In this document: positions 9,433 through 23,628 of the stretch, one piece after another
How positions within the stretch are numbered: position 1 is the stretch's first letter
How the letters are laid out: every line of letters begins with the position of its first letter
Assembly: GCF_004014715.1 (NCBI RefSeq)
Contig: NZ_CP034834.1
Span: forward strand, 186,001-250,000
Direction of reading: 5' to 3'
Source of the DNA: Pseudoalteromonas sp. R3
GTDB taxonomy: Bacteria > Pseudomonadota > Gammaproteobacteria > Enterobacterales > Alteromonadaceae
DNA: 64,000 bases
The notes under the pieces: generated by a model
Databases searched by the model: none
What the model saw: the letters and a program-made list of their open reading frames with translations, nothing else
What the model was told of the DNA's origin: nothing
Program-made: the position numbers and the translations under genes

Positions 9433-9876
9433 ATGAAAAGAGCTAATTATTTACAATGTGCCCCAAAATTGATGCAACATCTGTTTGTTCAGGAGCAATT
9501 GCTGAATGAGGAAGTGACGCGTCACTTGGATACAAAACTTTGGGAACTGATTAAACTCAGGGCGTCTCAGCTGAACCAGTGTGGCTACTGTATTGCCATG
9601 CACAGCCGCCAGGCGATGGAGCAGGGGGAATGCGCCAAACGGATTATCGCACTAAATGCCTGGCGAGATATGTCGGGCTTTACAGTGCAGGAGCGACTGG
9701 CACTTACTTTATGCGAGCAATTGACAAACCTCCAACCCATTGAGGATACTTTGTATGCGCAATTGTCAGACGTGTTCAGTGATGATGCTCTGGTTACTCT
9801 GACGGTTGCTATCAATGCTATCAATGCCTGGAACCGAGTTGTCAAAATGTTTAAACCTGACCCAGATGAACAATGA
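9433..9876 (+). CDS. AhpD-like carboxymuconolactone decarboxylase family protein
   Basis: A 147-residue cytoplasmic protein with the redox motif Cys50-Gly-Tyr-Cys53 and His57 (QCGYCIAMH), the alkylhydroperoxidase signature of the AhpD/CMD family. The preceding WELIKLRASQLNQ is also typical. Such proteins act as thiol peroxidases or reductase partners in peroxide defence. The stop codon overlaps the start of the AraC-family gene by 11 bases, implying co-transcription and translational coupling. In other bacteria similar AhpD-regulator pairs are common, but I cannot tell the inducer. Confidence 0.82.
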   Translation: MKRANYLQCAPKLMQHLFVQEQLLNEEVTRHLDTKLWELIKLRASQLNQCGYCIAMHSRQAMEQGECAKRIIALNAWRDMSGFTVQERLALTLCEQLTNLQPIEDTLYAQLSDVFSDDALVTLTVAINAINAWNRVVKMFKPDPDEQ

Positions 9877-10603
9877 GTTAATTTTACAGCGCCATCAACC
9901 GGATGGCGAAACAGGGCGATACGTGCAGGCCGTGTGGTTTGCACGTGCTACGCAGGCGGGTACGCGCTGGTTACCCTGCGATGGTGCTCAGGGCGTCTTA
10001 TTTTTGCTAAAAGGCGAGTTGACGCTGGATAGGCATAAAATATCCGCACCTTTTCATATTCAGGCCCCTTCCAAACAAGCGGCAGAGCTCAGTTACAGTG
10101 CCGGAGCCGAATTTGCCGGGATCCGCTTATTTCCGGCGAGATTCAAAGCGCTTCAAGAAGCGGTCCATCCGTTGTTATCGACATCCGGTTTATGTGCGCT
10201 GGCTGAGCAGCTCAAACAAACGCCGACACTACAAACCCTGCAGCAGTGGTTGGACACCTTTGCAGCCTTTGCGCCGAATTTAAGCGGTGACCTGCAATAC
10301 ACTTACCAGCTGATTAATGAGCTGATGCAGTTACATCCGCTTGAAGACGCTTATCGCGCTGTGCCTCTGTGTATGCGCCAGCTTGAACGGCAGGTAAAAG
10401 AACAGTCGGAGCTGACTCCTAAATACCTTGCTCGTATTTACCGGATCCGCAATGCGCAGCAAAAACTCAGAGATAACCCTTTGACAAACCTGGCACAATT
10501 AGCATTGGCTTGTGGGTTTTCTGATCAGGCACATCTCACCCGGGAGTTTAAGGACATTCTGAGGATCACCCCGGGTAAATATGCCCGCCAATTATTTGTG
10601 TAA
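9866..10603 (+). CDS. AraC-family transcriptional regulator
   Basis: I take ATG 9866 as the start, giving 245 aa; an in-frame start 60 bases upstream would lie deeper inside the AhpD-like gene. The N-terminal half is a cupin-like effector domain (GVLFLLKGELTLD). The C-terminal ~100 residues carry the double helix-turn-helix of AraC proteins: IRNAQQKLRDNPLTNLAQ and LACGFSDQAHLTREFKD, ending in ITPGKYAR. The regulator overlaps the AhpD-like gene and probably controls it or nearby genes. Confidence 0.82.
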   Translation: MNNELILQRHQPDGETGRYVQAVWFARATQAGTRWLPCDGAQGVLFLLKGELTLDRHKISAPFHIQAPSKQAAELSYSAGAEFAGIRLFPARFKALQEAVHPLLSTSGLCALAEQLKQTPTLQTLQQWLDTFAAFAPNLSGDLQYTYQLINELMQLHPLEDAYRAVPLCMRQLERQVKEQSELTPKYLARIYRIRNAQQKLRDNPLTNLAQLALACGFSDQAHLTREFKDILRITPGKYARQLFV

Positions 10604-10683
10604 ATAACGATTTTTTTATTGCCAGCAACACCGATTGGGCGTATATATCGCGCTCGAATTCTGTTTAACCATCAGGTGTGTAA

Positions 10684-11979
10684 TTGGACCTTATATGGGT
10701 TTTTTTGCTCATAGTAATGAGCGCTGTGTTTGCTTTGTGCGAGATTTCTCTTGCTGCTGCGCGTAAAGTAAAACTACAAAGCCGGCTGGATCTGGGCGAT
10801 CTCCGCGCCAAAAAAGTGATGTATTTGCAGGCAAACGCGCACCAGTTTTTTGCCGCTGTTCAGGTTGTGCTGAACGCGCTGGCCATAGTCGCTGGTATGA
10901 TTGGTGAGTCGGTATTTACGCCTTATCTCTATCATGCATTAGACGTGGTCGCTACGCTGTTTGTTGCCGATGTAGGCCAGTACCAGGCGGTTTTACTGCA
11001 AGTTTCAACGGTGTTGTCTTTTTTGCTGATCACGGCCATGTTTGTGTTGTTTGCCGATCTGCTGCCTAAGCGGGTTGCCATGGTGATCCCTGAGTCTATT
11101 GCAATGCGCTTTATCAGCCTGATGCTGGCAAGCGTTTGGCTGTTTAAACCTGTGATTTGGCTATTTAATCTGATGGCGGATGTGATTATTCGCGCATTTA
11201 AACTACCCAACCAACGCGATGAACTGATCACCAGGGATGACTTGTTTGCGGTTGTTGACCAAAGCGCTGAGCAGGGAGAGTTGGGGGCACATGAGCACAA
11301 TATTATCGGCAATGTGTTGGACCTGGACCAGACCAGCATTACTCAGGCAATGATTAATCGTGATGCCGTTGAATGGCTAAATATCCATGACGATGAAAAA
11401 GCGCTGGCAAAACAAATTCAAAGTCACAGTTTTCAGCAGTATTTACTCTGCGATGCTAGCCTGGATCAGGTGATTGCGGCCGTGGAGGCGAAGCAGTTGT
11501 TAAGTAATCTGATTGCAGGCCGACCCCTGCTCGATGCTCAGCAGGAGGCTTTTTTACGGCCGGTTATCCTGCTCGATACACTGAGCTTATCGGATGCACT
11601 GAACGCGCTAAAAGCACATCCTTGCAATACTGCGGTGGTGATCAACGAGTTTGCGACTGTGGTGGGTATGGTGACATTGTCCAGCATACTAAACTTTATT
11701 GCGCTCAAAGACAGCGAGGCGATAGAAGCCCAGTTTCGTCAAAAAGATGCCTCGCGCTGGCTGGTGCAGGGCGATATGTCGATGAAAGACTTTCAGTTGT
11801 CGGTGGTTGAGCATGAGTTTATGCCTGTTGACTCAATAGAGACGCTCGCGGGGTATCTGATCCATCACTGCCGACATTTTCCCCATCAGGGCGAAACGAT
11901 AGAAATTGAGGGCTTTACCTTTAAGGTGACAGAGATACAGGGCCTCGCCATTAAACAGATTGAGGTGAGCCGCAGCTAA
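10684..11979 (+). CDS. CNNM/CorC-family membrane protein (DUF21 plus CBS plus CorC_HlyC domains)
   Basis: The frame opens with TTG at 10684 after an AGGTG ribosome site. An N-terminal DUF21 domain has three to four membrane helices (WVFLLIVMSAVFALCEISLAAARK is the family hallmark for the first). A CBS pair follows (INRDAVEWLNIHDDE, PVILLDTLSLSDALNALK, TAVVINEFATVVGMVTLS), and the C-terminal ~85 residues form the CorC/HlyC transporter-associated domain. Relatives take part in Mg2+ efflux or homeostasis, or act as cation exporters; older annotations call them hemolysins. No operon partner is visible. Confidence 0.82.
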   Translation: MDLIWVFLLIVMSAVFALCEISLAAARKVKLQSRLDLGDLRAKKVMYLQANAHQFFAAVQVVLNALAIVAGMIGESVFTPYLYHALDVVATLFVADVGQYQAVLLQVSTVLSFLLITAMFVLFADLLPKRVAMVIPESIAMRFISLMLASVWLFKPVIWLFNLMADVIIRAFKLPNQRDELITRDDLFAVVDQSAEQGELGAHEHNIIGNVLDLDQTSITQAMINRDAVEWLNIHDDEKALAKQIQSHSFQQYLLCDASLDQVIAAVEAKQLLSNLIAGRPLLDAQQEAFLRPVILLDTLSLSDALNALKAHPCNTAVVINEFATVVGMVTLSSILNFIALKDSEAIEAQFRQKDASRWLVQGDMSMKDFQLSVVEHEFMPVDSIETLAGYLIHHCRHFPHQGETIEIEGFTFKVTEIQGLAIKQIEVSRS

Positions 11980-12061
11980 ATCTTGTGCGATTAGCATTCG
12001 CGATTGGCGTCCGCGAACCTCTAGTACACCGCTGTTCTGAAAGTGTACATTGCTTTAAATT

Positions 12062-12094
12062 AAAGTGTCAGACAGTATTCGAGTTTGACACTTT
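12062..12094. repeat. Inverted repeat between the CorC-like gene and the hybrid kinase
   Basis: AAAGTGTCA and TGACACTTT face each other across 15 bases, and a related AAAGTGTAC half-site lies just upstream. It could be a regulator operator or a weak transcription terminator of the preceding gene. The A/T-rich arm ends favour a protein-binding site, but nothing decides it. Confidence 0.4.
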
Positions 12095-12139
12095 CACTCA
12101 CTTTACAAGCCTGCATCTGTCTTCTAGAGTTTTGAATAA

Positions 12140-14443
<2,304 letters not shown>

Positions 14444-14485
14444 CCGCCTGGCCGCTCAGCGGCGAAAGAATTCGTTTACCTCTAT

Positions 14486-14953
14486 TTAGAGTTTTCGTCC
14501 CAGGCGTTTCTCAATCTGGCGCTTTTCCCATTGCGCGCCAAACAAGTCGAATATCTCAAACGCGCTCGCCCAGTGACTGAGCAGTCCTATTCCCCAGCCG
14601 AGTGCTGGCCACCAGGCCCAGATATAATCCGGACTGGTGAAAATGTTTATGCCAAACAGTGCGGCGTTGACTAATACATAGGTGATTAAATGCGAGTAAA
14701 AATCTTTTATTGCGCGTACCTGCTCTATGACACGTTGTTCCTGCTGGGTTATTGATTCATGGTTCATATCATTCGGCTCCTCTTTGAGATCTGCAACATC
14801 AGTTTCAAAAACAGCAGCCAACGATTTTAATGACTCCAGACTGGGACTCTGACCTCGCTCTATTCGCTGAATTGTACGAATACTTAATCCGCTAAGCGTT
14901 GCCAGCTGTTCCTGTGACCAACCGCGTTGCAATCTGAGTTTCCTGATTGTCAT
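14486..14953 (-). CDS. XRE-family HTH regulator fused to a two-TM domain
   Basis: Residues 1-60 form a Cro/C1-type helix-turn-helix (LRLQRGWSQEQLATLSGLSIRTIQRIERG). The C-terminal half has two hydrophobic segments (LITYVLVNAALFGINIF and WPALGWGIGLLSHWAS) and a basic tail (EKRQIEKRLGRKL), matching the 2TM domain often found alone or after an HTH. The result is a small membrane-tethered DNA-binding protein. What it senses is unknown. It is monocistronic and convergent with the hybrid kinase gene. Confidence 0.75.
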   Translation of the reverse strand: MTIRKLRLQRGWSQEQLATLSGLSIRTIQRIERGQSPSLESLKSLAAVFETDVADLKEEPNDMNHESITQQEQRVIEQVRAIKDFYSHLITYVLVNAALFGINIFTSPDYIWAWWPALGWGIGLLSHWASAFEIFDLFGAQWEKRQIEKRLGRKL

Positions 14954-15197
14954 TATTTTTTCCTGTTTGCTGCTCTGTCACTTGTTTTACGCATATCCTC
15001 GCCGGTAGTGTACGTCAGCGTGACGACACTGGAGTGACAAAGTATACATTTCAATGTGTTAGGTGGAGAGTGCCGCGCCTTCTCTGAATTACAGAGTAGC
15101 GAAAATCACACTCGCTGTATAATATTATCTGAGGGATAAGCACACCGACATCTCAAAGTCTTGGCAGAATATAAAGTAGATAACTGTCTGGCACTGA

Positions 15198-18836
<3,639 letters not shown>

Positions 18837-18973
18837 ATTACATCTCACTTCACGTACCGAACTTACAGTGTAGTGAATGATCAATAAAAACGACCACTGA
18901 TTGGCGCATTTATCACGGCTGAGGCACCTTGGGTGAAAGGCTTGGGTGTTTATCAGACGGTATAAAAGGAATG

Positions 18974-19420
18974 TTATGGCAGCGAGGCTTCCATGGGCTG
19001 ATAAACCAGGCCGCCAGACTCGGCAACCTCTCCGGCCAGCTCAAAACCATACTTTTGATAAGCCCCCACCGATGGCAGCGAAGCCGAAACCGTAACGCTC
19101 TGCTCAGTGGCCAGTTCAAATGCCGCATTAATCAGGGCTTTGCCAACGCCCTGATGTTGCTGAGCAGGAGTAACAAACAACATGGCAATATGACGACCCG
19201 CCTTTAGCTCAAGCATACCAACAGGCTTGCCTGCAATTTCAGCCACCAATATCTGGTTATCCTCCGTCAGCCGCGCCGCAATCGCAGCAGGAGCGGCGAT
19301 TGCCTTAAAGGTATCCCGACCAGCTGCGGGTAAGGTATCGGCTAGGGCACAATCAAATGATTCTAAACAAATCTGGCTGAGGGTATCTAAATCCTTTTGT
19401 TCTGCGGGTCTTACGTGCAT
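18974..19420 (-). CDS. GNAT-family N-acetyltransferase
   Basis: ATG 19420 follows AAGGAA and gives 148 aa beginning MHVRPAEQKDLDTL; an earlier in-frame ATG at 19489 lacks a ribosome site. Motif A is clear: LFVTPAQQHQGVGKALINAA, with the acetyl-CoA pyrophosphate loop QHQGVG. The acceptor substrate cannot be predicted. It is the nearest gene to the left end of the CRISPR region and reads away from it. Confidence 0.82.
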   Translation of the reverse strand: MHVRPAEQKDLDTLSQICLESFDCALADTLPAAGRDTFKAIAAPAAIAARLTEDNQILVAEIAGKPVGMLELKAGRHIAMLFVTPAQQHQGVGKALINAAFELATEQSVTVSASLPSVGAYQKYGFELAGEVAESGGLVYQPMEASLP

Positions 19421-19576
19421 GTTATTCCTTGTTTTTACGTGGTGGAGTTTATCGGTGCAATGATGGTTTGTTTGGTCAGTTGTGCTCACTGCGTTTGGGT
19501 AAACGGGCTGAATCTGAGGTGTATTTTAACACCGCTATTCAGGTGGTTGGATTCACTATGCCACTACAGGGCCCGC

Positions 19577-20026
19577 GTCTCAATCCCCTCTAAAGTCGGG
19601 GCTTCCGGTACTGATCATTGAGGCGTATAGCCACAACTTCAGCGTGTCTCAATCCCCTCCAAAGGCGGGGCTTCCGGTACTTATGATATGGCCTCTTCTG
19701 AAAACAGAGTCTTGTCTCAATCCCCTCCAAAGTCGGGGCCACCGGTAACCAAAAAAGGAAAGATTATGTACACCACTATGAAGTCTCAATCCCCTCTAAA
19801 GTCGGGGTCACCGGTACAAAAAGGAGGCCGCTATGCTAATAGCGTTCATAATGTCTCAATCCCCTCTAAAGTCGGGGTCACCGGTACCAAGTTGTGACTT
19901 TGGATGCAACAGTTGGCTCAGTGTCTCAATCCCCTCTAAAGTCGAGGTCACCGGTACAAAAGCAAAAAAGGAAAATACAATGAAAGAAAAGGTCTCAATC
20001 CCCTCTAAAGTCGAGGTCACCGGTAC
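19577..20026 (-). CRISPR. CRISPR array A: 7 repeats, 6 spacers
   Basis: Repeats are 35 bp: on the + strand GTCTCAATCCCCTCTAAAGT followed by CGGGG and a variable end (CTTCCGGTAC or TCACCGGTAC). Repeats start at 19577, 19646, 19714, 19783, 19853, 19923 and 19992; spacers are 33-35 bp and all different. A CCCC...GGGG stem can form inside the repeat. Read on the minus strand the repeat ends in ATTGAGAC, like the 8-nt 5' handle of type III and some type I crRNAs, so transcription is placed on the minus strand, away from the leader at 20027. Repeats toward the leader-distal end carry more substitutions (CTCCAAAGGC at 19646), as expected for the old end; the last two have GTCGAGG. No cas gene is in the window. 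Confidence 0.9.
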
Positions 20027-20249
20027 TATAGCGGATCGAGGCCGCGTCGTACAAGGGCTGCAGGGGGTAAAAATGTCGATGTTCTGTCGTCTGTTCCCAA
20101 AACTGCTGACTTACTGACATTTTAACCCTTCTTATAGAAAAGCGCGGACACCCAATTATAAAACTAGTATTGGAAAGAAAAGCATGGACACCCAACCGTA
20201 AAACCAGCAAAGCTTTGTCGCACAAATTTTGAGCAGGGTTGAGGGGTTT
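20027..20249 (-). promoter_or_regulatory. CRISPR leader copy A
   Basis: This sequence directly abuts the final repeat of array A and recurs at 21223, 23629 and 24567, each time directly right of an array, so I read it as the leader on the minus strand. It begins TATAGCGGATCGAGGCCG on the + strand. On the minus strand it contains AAGAAGGG, then ATG 20120 opening a 41-codon frame (MSVSQQFWEQ...) that runs into the repeat and stops at 19995. The right part holds GACACCCA copies and joins the trailer of array B. Confidence 0.7.
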
Positions 20250-20274
20250 GTCTCAATCCCCTCTAAAGTCGGGG

Positions 20275-20505
20275 CCATTTCACCAAACAGTTCGACAACG
20301 GCATCGTTGATTCATCCATGAAGCGCCAACCAGTTCGGCCATCCAGGGCCTGTTTTACTATTTTGCTTTCCCTGCAAAATACCAAAACTGGCTTACGGCG
20401 TCCTGCCTCCAGTGTTCAAATCATGCAAAAAGCGGTGCTTTTTAAAACGCATGATTTTCACTCATCGAGCCTGAAAAAGCGGTGCTTTTTCCGGGCGACT
20501 CTCAG
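20275..20505. repeat. Long (231 bp) variant of the repeat-inserted hairpin element
   Basis: It interrupts the repeat at 20250 after base 25, and the repeat segment CCTCTAAAGTCGGGG recurs at 20506-20520. It shares both ends with the 123-bp copies but carries about 108 extra bases in the middle. These include a second palindrome built on AAAAAGCGGTGCTTTTT with flanks AAATCATGC and GCATGATTT. Confidence 0.8.
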
Positions 20506-20589
20506 CCTCTAAAGTCGGGGTCACCGGTACATGTCGGTATCAAAAATAGCAAGTATTTGCCCATGTCTCAATCCCCTCTAAAGTCGGGG

Positions 20590-20712
20590 TCATTTCACCA
20601 AACAGTTCGACAACGGCATCGTTGATTCATCCATGAAGCGCTAACCAGTTCGGCCGTCCAGGGCCTCACCTTCGAGCCTGAAAAAGCGGTGCTTTTTCCG
20701 GGCGGCTCTCAG
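20590..20712. repeat. 123-bp hairpin element in a CRISPR repeat
   Basis: It splits the repeat that starts at 20565 after base 25 and is followed by a second copy of repeat bases 11-25 (20713-20727). It contains the short stems CAACG/CGTTG and GGCC/GGCC and the strong hairpin GAAAAAGC-GGT-GCTTTTTC near its right end. It has no coding capacity of note. Confidence 0.85.
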
Positions 20713-21222
20713 CCTCTAAAGTCGGGGCTACCAGTACCTAACTCTAGTGAGGAAACCTATGTAATAGACATGTCTCAATCCCCTCTAAAGTCGGGGCTTC
20801 CGGTACAAATTAAAGGAGATTTGAGATGGAAGACCAAAATGAGTCTCAATCCCCTCTAAAGTTGGGGCCTCCGGTACTTTTATTTTTTTACCATTAAGGA
20901 AAAACTATGAAGTCTCAATCCCCTCTAAAGTCGGGGCTTCCGGTACATTTGAGGGCTTCAAAATGGAATTATTCATAGAGTCTCAATCCCCTCTAAAGTC
21001 GGGGCTTCCGGTACAAAGGAGCGACCAAGATGGCTAAATCAACTCTTGTCTCAATCCCCTCTAAAGTCGGGGCTTCCGGTACTTAATATATGGAAAACAA
21101 AAAAATAAGAAAAATTTTGTCTCAATCCCCTCTAAAGTCGGGGCTTCCGGTACACTACAAAAACATACATTCAAAACATAAAACAATGTCTCAATCCCCT
21201 CTAAAGTCGGGGCTTCCGGTAC

Positions 21223-21453
21223 TATAGCGGATCGAGGCCGCGTCGTACAAGGGCTGTAGGGGGTAAAATTGTCGATGTCCTGTCGGCTGTTCCCAAAACT
21301 GCAAACTTACTGACATTTTAACCCTTCTTAAACCAGTAAAAGGTATAAAATTCAATGGTATGCTATCTAGGCTACGGAAAGAAAAGCATGGACACCCAAC
21401 CGTAAAACCAGCAAAGCTCTGTCGCACAAATTTTGAGCAGGGTTGAGGGGTTT
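21223..21453 (-). promoter_or_regulatory. CRISPR leader copy B
   Basis: This is the second copy of the leader, right of array B. The 41-codon minus-strand frame is intact (ATG 21316, stop 21191) with a conserved AAGAAGGG ribosome-like site. It ends in a trailer, GAGCAGGGTTGAGGGGTTT, also seen left of array B at about 20231. Confidence 0.7.
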
Positions 21454-21478
21454 GTCTCAATCCCCTCTAAAGTCGGGG

Positions 21479-21601
21479 CCATTTCACCAAACAGTTCGAC
21501 AACGGCATCGTTGATTCGTCCATGAAGCGCTAACCAGTTCGGCCGTCCAGGGCCTCACCTTCGAGCCTGAAAAAGCAGTGCTTTTTCCGGGCGGCTCTCA
21601 G
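21479..21601. repeat. 123-bp hairpin element in a CRISPR repeat
   Basis: It splits the repeat at 21454 after base 25, and repeat bases 11-25 are duplicated at 21602-21616. The hairpin loop side reads GAAAAAGCAGTGCTTTTTC, one base different from most copies. Confidence 0.85.
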
Positions 21602-21684
21602 CCTCTAAAGTCGGGGTCACCGGTACAGCTCCTGAGGTTCAGATTGTAAAAGTCCCTTCGTCTCAATCCCCTCTAAAGTCGGGG

Positions 21685-21807
21685 TTACTTAGCTAATCAT
21701 TTCAACAACGGCATTGTTGATTCATCCATGAAGCGCCAACCAGTTCGGCCATCCAGGGCCTCACCTTCGAGCCTGAAAAAGCGGTGCTTTTTCCGAGCGG
21801 CTCTCAG
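21685..21807. repeat. 123-bp hairpin element in a CRISPR repeat
   Basis: It splits the repeat at 21660 after base 25, with the duplication at 21808-21822. Its left end (TTACTTAGCTAATCATTTCA) belongs to a second subtype shared with the copies at 24144 and 24419. Confidence 0.85.
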
Positions 21808-22002
21808 CCTCTAAAGTCGGGGCTTCCGGTACACAACAAGGACAGATGAAACAAATATCTGAAAAGTCTCAATCCTCTCTAAAGTCGGGGCTTCCGGTAC
21901 ATCATATCTCGAAGTCGAAAACGCAATCATGGCGTCTCAACCCCCTCTAATACCAATTTGATTAAATTTATGATCTAATATCAAAATCCAATTTTCATCG
22001 TT

Positions 22003-22518
22003 GTGATAGTGATTTTGCAGCCCTCTGAATTTATTAAGCTCTCCAAACAGACTAAAGACCCAAGAAAGAAAGTGCGTATACTCGCACTGGCTCATTTCTT
22101 TGAAGGTAAATCTCGCTATCAGATTGCTGAATATTTAAAGGTCAGTCGTACTAGCGTAAACAAATGGGTCAAAGACTATCTCGATTATGGATTAGAGGGC
22201 CTGGAAGACCTGCCTCGCTCGGGCCGTCCTTGCAAACTGGATGGTGCACAACTGAAGCAGCTTAAAGCATATGTACTCGACTCTATAGACCGCACGGAAG
22301 GTGGTCGGCTAACATTAGAAGATATTCAGCAGTATATATCTGAGTCTTTTCACATTGAGTACGAGTTATCAGCTGTTCACAGATTGTTGAAAAGACAAAA
22401 CTTCTCATGGATCAGCAGCCGGTCAATCCACCCTAAAGGAAACCAGGCTCACCAAGAAGCTTTTAAAAAACTTCGAGCTGGAAACGATCCTTCACACCCC
22501 GGGACACCTGCTTCCTGA
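22003..22518 (+). CDS. IS630-family transposase, N-terminal (HTH) frame
   Basis: The frame opens with GTG 22003 and encodes the paired helix-turn-helix part: ILALAHFFEGKSRYQIAEYL, VSRTSVNKWVKDYLDYGLEGL, and a winged-helix segment up to FSWISSRSIHPKGNQAHQEAF. It leaves the family sequence after QEAFKK at a TTTTAAAAAAC tract (22461-22471), and the family sequence continues in the frame reached by skipping one base (or slipping back two). The same change is used as programmed frameshifting in some IS630 elements. A plain indel is the alternative. Confidence 0.8.
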   Translation: MIVILQPSEFIKLSKQTKDPRKKVRILALAHFFEGKSRYQIAEYLKVSRTSVNKWVKDYLDYGLEGLEDLPRSGRPCKLDGAQLKQLKAYVLDSIDRTEGGRLTLEDIQQYISESFHIEYELSAVHRLLKRQNFSWISSRSIHPKGNQAHQEAFKKLRAGNDPSHPGTPAS

Positions 22519-23044
22519 ACGCATTGATGTGTGGTTTCAGGACGAAGCACGATTTGGTCAGCAAACTTCGACAACAAAAGTTTGGGCTGAAAAAGGCTCA
22601 CGTCCAAGAGTTGTAAAGCAGCAACAATTCGAATATGCCTATCTATTTGGTGCAGTGTGTCCAAAAACTGGTGAAACAGAAGCACTCATCTCACCTATAG
22701 TGAATAAAGAAGTCATGTATTCTCACCTGGAGCAAATATCACAAAGGACTCAACCAGGAAGAATGGCTGTGGTCGTCATGGATCGCGCAGCCTGGCACTT
22801 CAAAGATGGTTTGGTAAAAGGCCTGGAGAATGTAGTGATCATTAGGCTGCCACCTTATTCTCCAGAGTTAAACCCCATAGAACAAGTGTGGAGTTGGCTC
22901 AGACAACATAAGTTATCAAACAGAACCTTTGCAAACTACGATGACATTCTGGATCAGGTCAGCGAAGCATGGAATGCGTTTATCTCATGTGCTGACAGGG
23001 TGAAATCATTGTGCTTCAGGGACTGGATAAATCTGACCAGTTAA
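22472..23044 (+). CDS. IS630-family transposase, C-terminal (DDE) frame
   Basis: Homology to the family begins in this frame near 22472 (FELETILHTPGHLLPERID), before the first possible independent start, GTG 22529. All three acidic residues of the DDE site are visible: Asp in WFQDEARFGQ, Asp in VVMDRAAWHF and Glu in LNPIEQVWSWL. Together with the first frame it makes a full-length transposase of ordinary size if frameshifting occurs. Confidence 0.8.
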   Translation, partial: FELETILHTPGHLLPERIDVWFQDEARFGQQTSTTKVWAEKGSRPRVVKQQQFEYAYLFGAVCPKTGETEALISPIVNKEVMYSHLEQISQRTQPGRMAVVVMDRAAWHFKDGLVKGLENVVIIRLPPYSPELNPIEQVWSWLRQHKLSNRTFANYDDILDQVSEAWNAFISCADRVKSLCFRDWINLTS

Positions 23045-23412
23045 TTAGTCAAAATGGTATAAAGTCGGGGCTTCCGGTACCTGTAGATGGAAATAGGGCA
23101 TATGAATTACATGAGTCTCAATCCCCTCTAAAGTCGGGGCTTCCGGTACCTAAATGGACATTATTAAAGTTTGCGGCTTTTTTGTCTCAATCCCCTCTAA
23201 AGTCGGGGTCACCGGTACAAATGGAGATTAGTATGGAAGAGTCCGCAATAAGTCTCAATCCCCTCTAAAGTCGGGGTCACCGGTACAATCTTAAGATGGA
23301 CATAATGGAGAACGTCAAGTCTCAATCCCCTCTAAAGTCGGGGTCACCGGTACAGAGCTATCTTAGAAGTAAATTTTGAAAAACGTTGTCTCAATCCCCT
23401 CTAAAGTCGGGG

Positions 23413-23535
23413 TCATTTCACCAAAAAGTTCAACAACGGCATCGTTGATTCATCCATGAAGCGCCAACCAGTTCGGCCGTCCAGGGCCTCACCTTCGAGC
23501 CTGAAAAAGCAGTGCTTTTTCCGGGCGGCTCTCAG
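23413..23535. repeat. 123-bp hairpin element in a CRISPR repeat
   Basis: It splits the repeat at 23388 after base 25, with the duplication at 23536-23550. It belongs to the left-end subtype beginning CATTTCACC and carries the strong GAAAAAGC/GCTTTTTC hairpin. Confidence 0.85.
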
Positions 23536-23628
23536 CCTCTAAAGTCGGGGCTTCCGGTACAAATTCAACCCGTTAACAAATACCGACCTATCTGTCTCAA
23601 TCCCCTCTAAAGTCGGGGCTTCCGGTAC

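Larger units (their letters stand above)
20250..21222 (-). CRISPR. CRISPR array B: 9 repeats, 8 spacers
   Basis: Repeats begin at 20250, 20565, 20772, 20843, 20912, 20980, 21048, 21119 and 21188; the first two are split by the hairpin element. Spacers (33-36 bp) start at 20531, 20738, 20807, 20878, 20947, 21015, 21083 and 21154. Several look like gene starts on the + strand: AAAGGAG then ATGGCT at 21015, AAAGGAGATTTGAGATG at 20807, and ATGGAAAACAAA at 21083. The leader lies at 21223. Confidence 0.9.
21950..23059 (+). mobile_element. IS630-family insertion sequence inside a CRISPR repeat
   Basis: The repeat starting at 21934 breaks at its TA (21948-21949) and resumes with TA at 23060, the TA duplication typical of IS630/Tc1-mariner insertions. 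Terminal inverted repeats are TACCAATTTGATTAA on the left and TACCATTTTGACTAA at the right end read in reverse, 13 of 15 matching. The element is about 1.1 kb and carries a transposase in two frames. The flanking repeat halves rejoin exactly, so the insertion is clean and postdates the array. Confidence 0.9.
21454..23628 (-). CRISPR. CRISPR array C: 10 repeats, 9 spacers, interrupted by an IS
   Basis: Repeats begin at 21454, 21660, 21866, 21934 (split by the IS), 23115, 23184, 23252, 23319, 23388 and 23594; those at 21454, 21660 and 23388 also hold the hairpin element. Spacers (32-34 bp) start at 21627, 21833, 21901, 23081, 23150, 23219, 23287, 23354 and 23561. Gene-start-like spacers include AAGGACAGATGAAACAA (in 21833) and TGGAGATTAGTATGGAAG (in 23219). 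The leader is at 23629. Confidence 0.9.

Noticed and set aside
10684..11979. Hemolysin
   Set aside because: The old family name for CorC/HlyC proteins does not imply haemolysis; the domain set is that of a CNNM/CorC membrane protein.
19688..20117. Open frames running through the repeats as protein genes
   Set aside because: They arise because the 35-bp repeat lacks stops in two frames. The encoded repeated SPLKSG/IPSKVG peptides match no protein family I know; kept only as an alternative hypothesis in the findings.
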